In this document: in pieces, positions 32,456 to 41,229 of the stretch | Layout: each line of letters begins with the position of its first letter | How positions within the stretch are numbered: position 1 is the first letter of the stretch | Source: an uncultured Bacteroides sp. | Lineage (GTDB): Bacteria > Bacteroidota > Bacteroidia > Bacteroidales > Bacteroidaceae | Direction: 5' to 3' | Assembly (NCBI GenBank): GCA_944322285.1 | Contig: CALUOR010000021.1 | Coordinates: 1-62,549 of the forward strand | DNA length: 62,549 nt | Notes under the pieces: model-generated | Told to the model about the DNA's origin: nothing | The model's database searches: none | What the model saw: only the letters and a program-made list of their open reading frames with translations | Translations under genes and position numbers: made by a program

Positions 32456-34329
32456 TTAGGTCCACATTTCCATTTCTTTAATTATATCTTTAGAGAGCAC
32501 TATCCTTACTACAAATTTATGCTTATTCAATTCATAGTGTGTGGTGAATTCTCCTTTCTTGGTGACAACGCCTAAATAGTTAATTTCACTAGGAGGCAAT
32601 GGGCCTCCATAAGCTGTGTGGCTATGTATATTGATATTCGAAATACTTTCATAGTTCTCTGGCAGATACAGAGACATGGGTGTCTCAGGTGAGGAAATGT
32701 TCCAACGGTTTCCTATTCTTACCTTGTATAAACCGAAGCCTATGGGCTGGATTTCATCGAATGCTCTTTGTGTACAGGAAACATCGAAAAAATTCTCTCC
32801 ATAAACGGGAGTCTGTCTATCACATACTAGTTGGAAATCAAAAAAATTAAATGGATGATAGTGGCCCGTTTCAATATCTTTCGTATAGCGATAGCCTGTT
32901 ATAGGCTGATATTGAAGTCCTTCTTGCAAAGAGTAGCATAGAGTTCCGGCTTTTTCTTTTTCAGTTTTTGTCCTGAGTGTATGTACGAATCTTAATTCTT
33001 TTCTTTCCGCCAATCTGAAAGGCAATCCCGTCCATTCTTCCAGCTGTCGCACTAAGTTGAGAATAAGACTGATATTCCTTGGAGGAAAATAGCCGTCCGT
33101 GTTTCCGCTCTGAGTTAACGGATACACATAATCCCACGTCAGGTCTCCCAACGACATGATCGGATAGCGCACGAGCCTTTTGGTTCCATATTTAGAGTAC
33201 TCAAACCGGTCTTTGTATCCTATTTTGTCCATGTGGCGGATTAATTCGCGGATTTTCCCCTTTTTGTATTCCGATAACTCATTGGTCCAACGTATCTGCA
33301 TGCCATTGCACTCTTCATAGATTGGCTCATCGGGAATTGTTCGAGGCAAAGGTTGTGTGGGCTCAGACTCAGCTGTCGTTCCTGTTTGTCGGTGGGCTTC
33401 TCCGGATGCCATGGGCAATAACCGTCTTACTTCCGCAAGAAATTCCTCTACGCTCTGCGGGCGTTTGGCTTTCATCGGTTCCATGGCCCATGAAGTGAGC
33501 AGGATGATGTCATTACTTACACCGCAGTTCCTCATTTCTTCTTCCGGGAAACCTTCGTTGAATACTTCCGAAGCTTCGGGCGGAGTTATGCCGGTTAGTG
33601 TCTTGAAGAGAGTGGCGCCAAGGGCATAAATGTCCAATGTGGCCGGGAAGTTTTTCCCCCGTTTATAGTTGGCCTGCTCTATTGGCGCGTAGCCTCTTGT
33701 CCCGTAGCCGATGCGGGTGCTCGATTCCGGTTCCCGTTTTCGTCAAATTGTTTGGAAAGTCCGAAGTCTATCAACACCAAATCTCCGTTTTCGCGTCGCA
33801 TGACGTTCAGCGGTTTCAGGTCGAGGTGCAACATCTTGTTGCGATGCATTACCGATAAGGCATCACCGATTTGCGCAATGATGTCCAATGCTTCGCGGTC
33901 GGACAAGCTACCATTCTTTTGAATGTACTCATGCAGGCTTCCTCCTTCGATAAACTCCATAGCGAAGTAAGCGGTGTCATTCTCTTCGAAAGCTTCCAGC
34001 ACTTTGACGATGTGCGGGTGGTTGAAGCGGCTCAGGTTTTGGGCTTCACGCACAAACTGATGTTTGTAGTTATAGTAGATGCCGTCCTTGCTTCCGCAGG
34101 TTACCGTGTTTCCTGCCCGTCCGTTAAGGTCGTGCATGAAGAACTCTTTGATGGCCACTTGCAGGGTCGTTTCCAGTTCGCCCAAGATTCCGGACACTTT
34201 TACCCGAGTCGTGGCCAAGTAGGTGATGCCGAAAGTGCCTTCTCCCAACTTCTTTTCGATGGTGTAGGTATAGGATTTGCCATGCAGAATGGTATTCGGT
34301 TTCAGTGCGTTGTCGGTTGAGTCATTCAT
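32456..34329 (-). pseudogene. Ser/Thr kinase broken by a one-base frameshift, with FGE-like C-terminus
   Basis: The first frame (34329 down) runs through the glycine loop GEGTFGITYLA, VAIKEFF lysine, HLDLKPLNV and DFGLSKQ, then after FDENGN drifts into NRNRAPAS and stops at 33679. The rest of the kinase (PESSTRIGYGTRGYAPIEQ, then LDIYALGATLFKTLTG) continues in another frame to 32456. Alignment with the six neighbours shows one missing C around 33728-33732 (GGGAACCGG where AACCCGG is expected). If restored, the product is about 624 residues, without a clear membrane span. The C-terminal ~250 residues faintly resemble the formylglycine-enzyme (SUMF1) fold: EEWTGLPFRLAERKELRF and GFGLYKVRIGNRWN echo its LPTEAEWE and GNVWEW motifs. 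True inactivation, a sequencing error and programmed shifting cannot be told apart. Confidence 0.85.
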
Positions 34330-34358
34330 ATTGTTCTCAGTTAAAAGGTTTCCGGAGA

Positions 34359-34389
34359 CAAAAATAACGAAATTCGGCCGTTTGTCAAA
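34359..34389 (-). promoter_or_regulatory. Bacteroides-type promoter of the frameshifted kinase gene
   Basis: On the minus strand, TTTG (34389-34386), a 19-nt spacer and TATTTTTG (34366-34359) match the -33/-7 consensus perfectly. The start codon at 34329 lies 29 nt downstream of the -7 element. Confidence 0.8.
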
Positions 34390-34451
34390 AGAATGGCCGG
34401 ACAGTTTAAAGTTCGTTCGAAAACCGGATTACAAAGTATCCAATATGAAAT

Positions 34452-34499
34452 GCCCAAGTATCCTTGGATAAAAGGTGAAGTATTCAAGGATACTTGGGC
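34452..34499. repeat. Perfect 15-bp inverted repeat between two kinase genes
   Basis: GCCCAAGTATCCTTG (34452-34466) and CAAGGATACTTGGGC (34485-34499) pair without mismatch around an 18-nt loop. It lies after the stop of the next kinase gene and before the promoter at 34389, so it may end that transcript, although no T-run follows on either strand. Confidence 0.8.
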
Positions 34500-34534
34500 T
34501 AGTAACCAAGGTTCTCTTTTTGCTGAGTTAGGCG

Positions 34535-36157
34535 TTATTCATTTTCCAGCCTTTCCAGAGCACTTTTTGCTCTTCCAAGTCCAGCTTCAGCAGCGTCCCT
34601 ATACCATTTTTCAGCCGCTATTCTATTAGGGGGCACTCCTTCTCCGTATTCGTATATCCAGCCTAATTGATATTGGGCTTCGGCATCGCCTTGTTCAGCC
34701 GCTTTGCGGAACCATTTGATGGCTTCCGGATAGTTTGTCACATTATAATAGTAGTACCATGCTAATTTCAGTTGAGCTTTTAAATTACCCTTATCTCCGG
34801 CTTTCTTGTACCATTTGAGGGCTTCTGACATGTTTTTAGGAACACCGAAACCAATGGCATACATTTGTCCTATGGCAAATTGAGCGTCAGTATTGCCTTG
34901 TTCGGCTGCTCGTTGATACCATGCCATGGCCATGTCATTGTCTTGCGAAACCCCGTTATTCCCATAATAATACATATCTCCCAGTTCAAATTGGGCTTTT
35001 GCCTCTCCCGCTTCTGCGGCTTTGACGGTTTCCGTAAGCGTCCTTTCTTTTTTGTTGTCTGTGGAGTCAGGTCGGGACGTCAGATTAACAAGGATGATTC
35101 CTCCTAGAACCAACACGGCAAGAAGAACAAGTGAAAGAATCGTTTTATACTTCTTCCGGGGAGTCGGAGGCTGCACTTCATCCGTATTAGTAGGTTTTTC
35201 AACAACGGTTGCAATAACTTCAGTCTCTTCTTCCGGCCATACATCTCCTTCCTCTCTGTTGTCTAAGCTCTTCAAAAACGCTTCCACACTTTGCGGCCTG
35301 TCCTTTTTCAGGGCCGCCATGGCACGTGCCACGCAAGCTATCAGTGCGTTGCTTACCTGATGTTTCTGCAACTCGTAGGCCGGAAATCCGTCGTTCAGAA
35401 TGTCCGCTGCTTCCGGCGCGCGTTCTCCTGTCAGCATCTTGAACATCGTGGCTCCCAACGCATACACATCCATGGTAACCGGGAAGCCCTTGCCTTCATG
35501 GTAATTGGCTTGCTCTATCGGGGCATAGCCGGGCGTGCCTCCTCCTACGGTGGTGCTTGTTTCCGGATTTCCGCTTTCATCGTATTGCTTGGAAAGCCCA
35601 AAGTCTATGAGTACGGCATCGCCGTTCTTGCGCAACATGACGTTGCTAGGCTTCAAGTCCAGGTGCAGCATCTTGTGTGCGTGCATGTAGGAGAGGGCGG
35701 CCCCAATTTGTTTGGCGTACTTCACGCATTCCGCTTCCGGCATTCCGCCCTTTTGCTCAATGTATTTATCCAGACTTCCTCCCTCCATATATTCCATAGC
35801 GTAGTAGACGGTGTTGTTCGCCTCGAAGTATTCCAGCACTTTGACGATGTTCGGGTGATGCAGCTTGCTCAGGTTCTCCGCTTCGCGGGCGAACTTCTGT
35901 TTATACTTGTCGTAAACGCCTCCTTTGCTTCCGCTGGTTACGGAATTTTCTTCCCGTCCGTTCATCTCCTTCATGAAGAATTCCTTGATGGCGACTTGCA
36001 TCGTTGTTTCCAGTTCGCCCAAGGCACCCGTGACTTTTACCTGGGTCGTGGCCAGGTAGGTGATGCCAAACGTGCCTTGTCCCAACACCTTCTGGATGGT
36101 GTAGGTATAGGATTTCCCTCGCAGGGTGGTATTCGGTTTCAGGGTATTTTCGTTCAT
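34535..36157 (-). CDS. Membrane-anchored Ser/Thr kinase with Sel1 repeats
   Basis: A 540-residue eukaryotic-like kinase. The kinase domain (about 18-300) has glycine loop GQGTFG (26-31), Lys58 in VAIKEFF, Glu92 in REAEN, HLDLKPSN (165-172), DFG (185-187) and APIEQ in place of APE. The HRD arginine is leucine, so it is a non-RD kinase. An acidic/proline linker leads to one membrane span (about 338-358), then four Sel1-type repeats (about 384-535) such as AEQGDAEAQYQLGWIYEYGEG. The kinase should be cytosolic and the repeats periplasmic, where Sel1 repeats usually bind proteins. Its kinase part is almost identical in DNA to the gene at 37450-39213. Confidence 0.93.
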   Translation of the reverse strand: MNENTLKPNTTLRGKSYTYTIQKVLGQGTFGITYLATTQVKVTGALGELETTMQVAIKEFFMKEMNGREENSVTSGSKGGVYDKYKQKFAREAENLSKLHHPNIVKVLEYFEANNTVYYAMEYMEGGSLDKYIEQKGGMPEAECVKYAKQIGAALSYMHAHKMLHLDLKPSNVMLRKNGDAVLIDFGLSKQYDESGNPETSTTVGGGTPGYAPIEQANYHEGKGFPVTMDVYALGATMFKMLTGERAPEAADILNDGFPAYELQKHQVSNALIACVARAMAALKKDRPQSVEAFLKSLDNREEGDVWPEEETEVIATVVEKPTNTDEVQPPTPRKKYKTILSLVLLAVLVLGGIILVNLTSRPDSTDNKKERTLTETVKAAEAGEAKAQFELGDMYYYGNNGVSQDNDMAMAWYQRAAEQGNTDAQFAIGQMYAIGFGVPKNMSEALKWYKKAGDKGNLKAQLKLAWYYYYNVTNYPEAIKWFRKAAEQGDAEAQYQLGWIYEYGEGVPPNRIAAEKWYRDAAEAGLGRAKSALERLENE

Positions 36158-36230
36158 GGCTATTTTGTTTTTAAGTAACTAAGATTCTTACGTATTATTT
36201 TAAATTTAATATCTGTGGTTATCTGTAAAA

Positions 36231-37292
36231 TCAGTGTTCTGTGCGCCCTGATATAAGCTTGCTTAGTTCCCAATAACCGCTCTTATTGCTTCCGTGCCGA
36301 TGGATGATATTGGCATTACGTAATAAGGCGATATGTTTTCTGACCATCCTGTCTGAAATCTCCAAGCGGTTCCCGATTCCAACGGCAGTAACCTGCGGAT
36401 TGTCTATGATATGTGCAAGGACATCCCAGGTCGTGTCCGAAAACTCCGGATGAAGTAACTTCAGTTTATCAGGAACTTTATTAGGAATTTTATCAGGAAC
36501 ATCTGCCATCAGCGGTTCTCTTTGATACTTTCTCAGCGCATTCAGGATTTCGTTTAACATAAAATCAATGAATGGGCCGCTGTCTGCTTGTTGTGTGCTT
36601 GATTCTATTGCCTCGTAATATAATTGCTGATTGGCATATACCAGATTTTCAATTGGGAGATGCTCAAATACCGGGTTGAGACGTCCCAATATGAGAGACT
36701 GCCATAATCGCCCCATACGCCCGTTCCCGTCACTGAATGGATGGATGAACTCAAACTCATAATGGAAAACGCAACTACGGATAAGAAGATGGTCGGGGGC
36801 ATGTTTCAGCCAACGGAACAAATCCCCCATAAGTTCGGGTACGCGCATGGGCGGAGGAGCAAGGTGGACACATTTGTCACCTTCAAATACACCGACTCCA
36901 CTGGTGCGAAAACATCTCGGATTATCCACTAAGGCTTCCATCATCACCCCATGCGCTTTCAGGAGGTCCTTCATGTCAAGCGGATTTAACGATGGATACA
37001 ACTCGTAAGTCCGTATGGCATTCTTGACTTCCTGTATTTCCTTTAGCGGTGCCACCACATGTTTCCCCTCCAATATGTCATGCACTTGGTCTTCCGACAA
37101 TCTATTACCCTCTATGGCGAGCGAACTGTGGATAGTCCTGATTTTATTGGCTTTCCGCAGGCGTAGTCCATCTGCCTGCTCCATGCGTATGGCGTACCGT
37201 TCTATTTGTGCCGATATCTCGGCAACAAGGCTGATTGCTCGGGAACTCACGGTAAACGGCGGAATGTACCCGGAATACTTTTCCTTGCTCAT
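36231..37292 (-). CDS. Fic-family AMP-transferase with C-terminal winged helix
   Basis: Fic enzymes usually transfer AMP from ATP to a hydroxyl of a target protein. The 353-residue protein has the complete core motif HPFSDGNGRMGR (184-195). It also has an N-terminal inhibitory motif, SxxxEG (Ser57-Glu61-Gly62), placing it in class II, which needs no separate antitoxin. An N-terminal Fic/DOC-associated helical region precedes it, and the C-terminus (~285-345) looks like a winged helix (TAVGIGNRLEISDRMVRKHI), so it may regulate its own gene. It sits between two near-identical kinase genes, and a 27-codon frame overlaps its start. The target is unknown. Confidence 0.93.
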   Translation of the reverse strand: MSKEKYSGYIPPFTVSSRAISLVAEISAQIERYAIRMEQADGLRLRKANKIRTIHSSLAIEGNRLSEDQVHDILEGKHVVAPLKEIQEVKNAIRTYELYPSLNPLDMKDLLKAHGVMMEALVDNPRCFRTSGVGVFEGDKCVHLAPPPMRVPELMGDLFRWLKHAPDHLLIRSCVFHYEFEFIHPFSDGNGRMGRLWQSLILGRLNPVFEHLPIENLVYANQQLYYEAIESSTQQADSGPFIDFMLNEILNALRKYQREPLMADVPDKIPNKVPDKLKLLHPEFSDTTWDVLAHIIDNPQVTAVGIGNRLEISDRMVRKHIALLRNANIIHRHGSNKSGYWELSKLISGRTEH

Positions 37293-37372
37293 GCCTCATC
37301 CTCCTCTAATTCTGCAATTATTTTATCTATTCCGCGTTGGCAAAAAGCTGGCAGCCTATTTATATCTTCCAT
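37289..37372 (-). CDS. Possible 27-residue leader peptide overlapping fic
   Basis: ATG at 37372 opens a frame for MEDINRLPAFCQRGIDKIIA plus an acidic ELEEDEA end. Its TGA overlaps the fic ATG (ATGA), and GAGGA just upstream could serve both. The overlap and the coherent composition argue for translation coupling. No family is recognised, and the frame is short enough to be chance. Confidence 0.4.
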   Translation of the reverse strand: MEDINRLPAFCQRGIDKIIAELEEDEA

Positions 37373-37449
37373 ATCAGTCGTTAATTTGAATTTGATGCGA
37401 AGATAATGAAATTAAATTATTTATCATAAGATAGTAACCTGTGATTTGG

Positions 37450-39213
37450 TCATTTTTTAGGTGCTACCGGGCGTACAGAGTAACCATTGCTTCTTGGATT
37501 TGTTGCGAGTCCTCTACGTCCACTATGAAAATATAGATGAGGTATACTATGGGTTTCTTCATAGGAGGATCCTGTCATGTAGTAACCTTCGCGTGATTTT
37601 TCATATTCGATCCCCTTTTCTAATATCTCTCCTCCTAACCAACCGGAGCGATATCCTCCGGCAGGTAAAAAGATACTATTTCCATTAGCTCCTGTTACTT
37701 TATATCCCTTCGTGTTGTTATAAGTTCCCCATTCCCATTTACATTTGTTTATCAACTCCTCCATTTCTGCTTTAGTAGGTAAACGCCAACCATGCCCCCA
37801 TTGGACATTGGCTATATCATAATTAGTACCGCAAATATTTAGGGGAGGATTGGCACTCGGGTATTCATCATTATTTCCACTGATTTTCTTTCCGCTAGGA
37901 TCTGCCCATCCATAAAGGCCGCCATATTCATCTGGAGCTGATGCGCCAACATTCCAACCTGCCCAATTCACGCTTAGTCCTAAATCAACACCTAATTCAG
38001 TAAATGTGGGTGTGGTATTTGTCGCAGAGGACGAACTGTCAACTTCTTGTTCCGTTTTCTGTGTTGTGCTTGAATAAGTCTGTTCTGTTGGTGAACTATT
38101 TTCTGTAACTTTAGAATCTGATTTAAGAATTGTGTAAACAACGGTACCTGCAATAATCAGTATAGCCGTTAGTCCAAGCGTAATGAATTTCTTATATTTT
38201 GAAGCGTTTTGAGTGGGTGTAGGATCTACTGTCGGTTGTATTGGAACTGCTACATCTTCTTCTGACTCTGTTAAGTCAGTCTCTTCTTCCGGCCATACAT
38301 CTCCTTCCTCTCTGTTGTCTAAGCTCTTCAAAAACGCTTCCACACTTTGCGGCCTGTCCTTCTTCAGGGCCGACATGGCATGTGCCACGCAAGCTATCAG
38401 TGCGTTGCTTACCTGATGTTTCTGCAACTCGTAGGCCGGAAAGCCTTCGTTCAGTATATCCGCGGCTTCCGGTGCGCGTTCTCCTGTCAGCATCTTGAAC
38501 ATCGTGGCACCGAGCGCATACACATCCATGGTGACGGGGAAACCTTTGCCTTCATGATAGTTGGCTTGTTCTATCGGGGCATAGCCGGGCGTGCCTCCTC
38601 CTACAGTCGTACTTGTTTCCGGATTTCCGCTTTCATCGTATTGCTTGGAAAGTCCGAAGTCGATGAGTACGGCATCGCCGTTCTTGCGCAGCATGACGTT
38701 GCCCGGCTTCAAGTCCAGATGCAGCATCTTGTGGGCGTGCATGTAGGAGAGAGCCGCTCCTATCTGCTTGGCGTACTTCACGCATTTCGCTTCCGGCAGT
38801 CCGCCCTTTTGCTCAATGTATTTATCCAGACTTCCTCCCTCCATGTATTCCATGGCGTAATAGACGGTGTTATTTGCCTCGAAGTATTCCAACACTCTGA
38901 CGATGTTCGGATGATGCAGCTTGCTCAGGTTCTCCGCTTCGCGGGCGAATTTCTGCTTGTACTTGTCGTACACGCCTCCTTTGTTTCCGCTAGTCACGGA
39001 ATTTTCTTCCCGTCCGTTCATCTCCTTCATGAAGAACTCTTTGATGGCGACTTGCATGGTGGTTTCCAGTTCACCCAAAGCTCCGGTGACTTTCACCTGG
39101 GTCGTGGCCAGGTAGGTGATGCCAAACGTGCCTTGTCCCAACACCTTTTGGATGGTGTAGGTGTAGGCCTTGCCTCGCAGGGTGGTATTCGGTTTTAATG
39201 CATTTTCATTCAT
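37450..39213 (-). CDS. Membrane-anchored Ser/Thr kinase with FISUMP-type C-terminal domain
   Basis: A 587-residue kinase. Residues 1-310 are nearly the same as in the Sel1 kinase at 34535-36157, with all catalytic residues (Lys58, HLDLKPGN, DFG). A Ser/Thr-rich linker follows one membrane span (about 343-363). The C-terminal ~180 residues match the Bacteroidetes/Fibrobacter FISUMP pattern (DUF1566-like, C-type-lectin fold): VDLGLSVNWAGWNVGAS, WRLPTKAEMEEL, GNSIFLPAGGYRSG and YSVRPV. That domain should be outside the inner membrane and may bind a ligand or protein. A similar domain ends the kinase at 56615-58177. Confidence 0.92.
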   Translation of the reverse strand: MNENALKPNTTLRGKAYTYTIQKVLGQGTFGITYLATTQVKVTGALGELETTMQVAIKEFFMKEMNGREENSVTSGNKGGVYDKYKQKFAREAENLSKLHHPNIVRVLEYFEANNTVYYAMEYMEGGSLDKYIEQKGGLPEAKCVKYAKQIGAALSYMHAHKMLHLDLKPGNVMLRKNGDAVLIDFGLSKQYDESGNPETSTTVGGGTPGYAPIEQANYHEGKGFPVTMDVYALGATMFKMLTGERAPEAADILNEGFPAYELQKHQVSNALIACVAHAMSALKKDRPQSVEAFLKSLDNREEGDVWPEEETDLTESEEDVAVPIQPTVDPTPTQNASKYKKFITLGLTAILIIAGTVVYTILKSDSKVTENSSPTEQTYSSTTQKTEQEVDSSSSATNTTPTFTELGVDLGLSVNWAGWNVGASAPDEYGGLYGWADPSGKKISGNNDEYPSANPPLNICGTNYDIANVQWGHGWRLPTKAEMEELINKCKWEWGTYNNTKGYKVTGANGNSIFLPAGGYRSGWLGGEILEKGIEYEKSREGYYMTGSSYEETHSIPHLYFHSGRRGLATNPRSNGYSVRPVAPKK

Positions 39214-39635
39214 GTCAGTTCTTTGTTTATGTGTGATACCTCCTTAGTGGCAAATGCTCTATATAATATGGTATAATGCCGCCAATGATAGCCGTTTCTT
39301 GCCTTATTTGTCGCATATTTTCGCTTTTGAAAAGGTCGCTTAACTATTGCCTGAGAAACACTGCGCTGTTTGCGCTGAAATACTTAACTCTTTCTCTCAA
39401 ATCAGCGCACTATTTAGGGGGTAAACACTGCGCTGACTGAGAGGAAATAGCGCAGTGTTTCTCAGGGTTATAAATCGCTGATAATTAAGCAAGTAGCGTG
39501 ATTCGCCTCCTTCGGATAGTTTATTCTACTCTAAATTTATACATCCTTTAACATTTTGATGCCGAAAATCTAAATAAATCATAATTCTATTTGTCCGTAC
39601 TTATTACCAATGAGTTGCTGACTTCTGGTGGATGT
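39214..39635. other. 422-nt intergenic region with a large hairpin repeat
   Basis: No plausible gene. It holds the repeat at 39350-39466 described separately, and AT-rich sequence on both sides. No good minus-strand promoter for the kinase at 39213 was seen. Confidence 0.7.
39350..39466. repeat. Dispersed hairpin repeat, copy 1
   Basis: The outer arms CCTGAGAAACACTGCGCTGTTT in two parts (39350-39371) and its complement (39445-39466) pair over 22 bp with one wobble. Inside lie two more copies of the core (TCAGCGCACTATTT, about 39402-39415; AAACACTGCGCTGA, about 39423-39436). The same core recurs at 62132-62236. The position after the acidic-protein stop (39636) fits a terminator role, but the nested design looks like a repeat family. 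Confidence 0.85.
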
Positions 39636-40133
39636 CTATACCAGATATGTATCATTACATACATCAAAATTTCCGGTATCAATATTGTCCGGAAGGTCAT
39701 CGCTCACGTCAGATAGAAGAATATCATCAGTAATATTTGGTGTTTCTATATCAAGAAGTGGCTCAGGGTCATACATGGCCGGTCCGCCATACATATCTAC
39801 TACAATGTCTATCGGTTCTATATCTTCCGGTTCTACCATTCCCGGTCCTCCATACACGGGTGCTATCGGTTCATCTTCCGGTTCTATGAGTATGTCATCC
39901 GTAGTAATGTCCTCGGTGGATATGACTGTTACTTCTTCTTCCGGCTGCTGTACATCTTCTTCTGGTTGTTGTACTTCCTCTTCCGTTTGTTGTACTTCTG
40001 CTTGTGAGGCTTCTTCCGCATGATGCTCATTCCATGTGTCTGCTGCGGCATGTCCCGCCGCTGTTCCCAGTGCGCTGCCTGCCAGTGCTCCCGCTCCTGT
40101 AGCCAGCATTTCTTTCTTCGATTGTTTATTCAT
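39636..40133 (-). CDS. Acidic glycine-zipper protein with two YGGPxM motifs, next to radical SAM
   Basis: A 165-residue protein of unknown function. The N-terminus is basic then glycine/alanine-rich (ATGAGALAGSALGTAAGHAA, 11-30), a possible glycine-zipper membrane segment; the rest is strongly acidic with QQPEEEV repeats (~48-67). Two motifs, YGGPGM (94-99) and YGGPAM (115-120), stand 21 residues apart, and a lone Cys lies at 159. Its N-terminal third resembles that of the 184-residue protein at 55928-56482. It starts one base after the radical SAM stop, so the two are surely co-translated, and it may be that enzyme's substrate. Confidence 0.8.
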   Translation of the reverse strand: MNKQSKKEMLATGAGALAGSALGTAAGHAAADTWNEHHAEEASQAEVQQTEEEVQQPEEDVQQPEEEVTVISTEDITTDDILIEPEDEPIAPVYGGPGMVEPEDIEPIDIVVDMYGGPAMYDPEPLLDIETPNITDDILLSDVSDDLPDNIDTGNFDVCNDTYLV

Positions 40134-40134
40134 C

Positions 40135-41217
40135 TTATTTTCCTCCTATGTTTTGTGTTCCAAAAAGTTTCTGATAATGGCACAGCATTAGGTTGCCTTC
40201 ATCGTCCCGCAGGTGGAAGCCGTTCCCTTCGCAATGTCGGAACAGCGTGCAGTCGGCGCAAAGTCCCGTACGCATCCATTCGCGGTTGCGGTATTTCTGG
40301 AAACGGTTTTGCCATACGTCCCAGAAGCTGTCCCGGTAGATATTGCCCTGCTGATAGGAACTGCGGATGCTCAGACAGCCGGAGATGCCGCCATCGCTCA
40401 GCACCGAAGCTACCGTCAGTCCCGCAATGCAGGTATAGATGTGTCCGCGTACCCGTTCCTCGTAGTCTCCCAGGAAACCTTCGCAGGCATAGGACAAACG
40501 GATTTTATTCTCCCGTCGGGTCTCTACGATGAAGTCCATCAGTTGCCGGAACTCCTCGTCGCTCAGCAATAAATCCTCCTGACCTTTGGCTCGGCCCATG
40601 GGAACGATGGTGAAGCATCGCCATTGGGTCACTCCCGCCTCTATCAACAGTCGCTTCAACTCCGGCAGGTGGGGCAGGTTACGATGGTTGACGCAGGTGA
40701 TTACGTCCCACACCAGGTGGGGCGTTCTCCGGATATGTCCGATGGCGTTGAACACCCGGTCGTAACTATGCTCGTTGCAGCGCAACCAGTTATGGTCCTC
40801 CTTCGTGCCGTCCACGTCAATGGCCAGCGAGCGAAGTCCCGCCCGTTTCAGTTCCCGCATCATCGGTCCGTCAATCAGCATCCCGTTGCTCACCATGCTC
40901 CAGTAGAAGCCTTTCTCCGTAATCCGTCTTCCACATTCCAATAAGTCTTGGCGTACCAGCGGTTCCCCGCCTACCGTATGCACCATGGTTTTCACGTGGG
41001 GTTGATGCGCTTTCACCTCGTCCAGCACCCGGGCAAAATCCTCAAAAGGCATTTCGGGCGAGTCGGACACCGCCTTGCAGTCGCTTCCGCAATGCCGGCA
41101 AGCCAGGTTACAGCGCAAGGTACATTCCCAGAACAATTGCCGCAAGGGATGCGTCAGCTTCAGCCGCTCCCGTTTCCAGTAAGCTATCTCAAGGTCTATT
41201 TTTTGAAGTTGGTTCAT
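40135..41217 (-). CDS. Radical SAM/SPASM protein (putative peptide- or protein-modifying enzyme)
   Basis: The 360-residue protein has the 4Fe-4S/SAM motif CNLACRHC (Cys36, Cys40, Cys43), GGEP (83-86) and a TIM-barrel pattern. C-terminal cysteines 263, 281, 320, 323, 329 and 346 (with SDGGISGC and CADCTLFRHC) form a SPASM-type auxiliary cluster region. Such enzymes commonly crosslink or oxidise ribosomally made peptides. It lies 12 nt after a kinase gene and 1 nt before an acidic protein carrying YGGPxM motifs, its best substrate candidate. I recall a Bacteroides radical SAM/lipoprotein pair (TIGR04133/TIGR04134) with YGxP-like motifs in the partner; kinship is possible, not shown. Confidence 0.9.
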   Translation of the reverse strand: MNQLQKIDLEIAYWKRERLKLTHPLRQLFWECTLRCNLACRHCGSDCKAVSDSPEMPFEDFARVLDEVKAHQPHVKTMVHTVGGEPLVRQDLLECGRRITEKGFYWSMVSNGMLIDGPMMRELKRAGLRSLAIDVDGTKEDHNWLRCNEHSYDRVFNAIGHIRRTPHLVWDVITCVNHRNLPHLPELKRLLIEAGVTQWRCFTIVPMGRAKGQEDLLLSDEEFRQLMDFIVETRRENKIRLSYACEGFLGDYEERVRGHIYTCIAGLTVASVLSDGGISGCLSIRSSYQQGNIYRDSFWDVWQNRFQKYRNREWMRTGLCADCTLFRHCEGNGFHLRDDEGNLMLCHYQKLFGTQNIGGK

Positions 41218-41229
41218 GATGTTCTTTAT

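Noticed and set aside
36231-37372. Fic with separate antitoxin (toxin-antitoxin pair)
   Set aside because: The inhibitory SxxxEG motif is within Fic itself, so the short upstream frame is not needed as antitoxin.
38347-39198. Long plus-strand frames opposite the kinase genes (also near 35291, 42625, 44664 and 46900)
   Set aside because: They repeat in every kinase because the DNA of the paralogues is similar; they are shadows of the conserved kinase codons, not genes.
39350-39466. Possible CRISPR array
   Set aside because: The repeated cores alternate in orientation, have no regular spacers and no cas genes are near.
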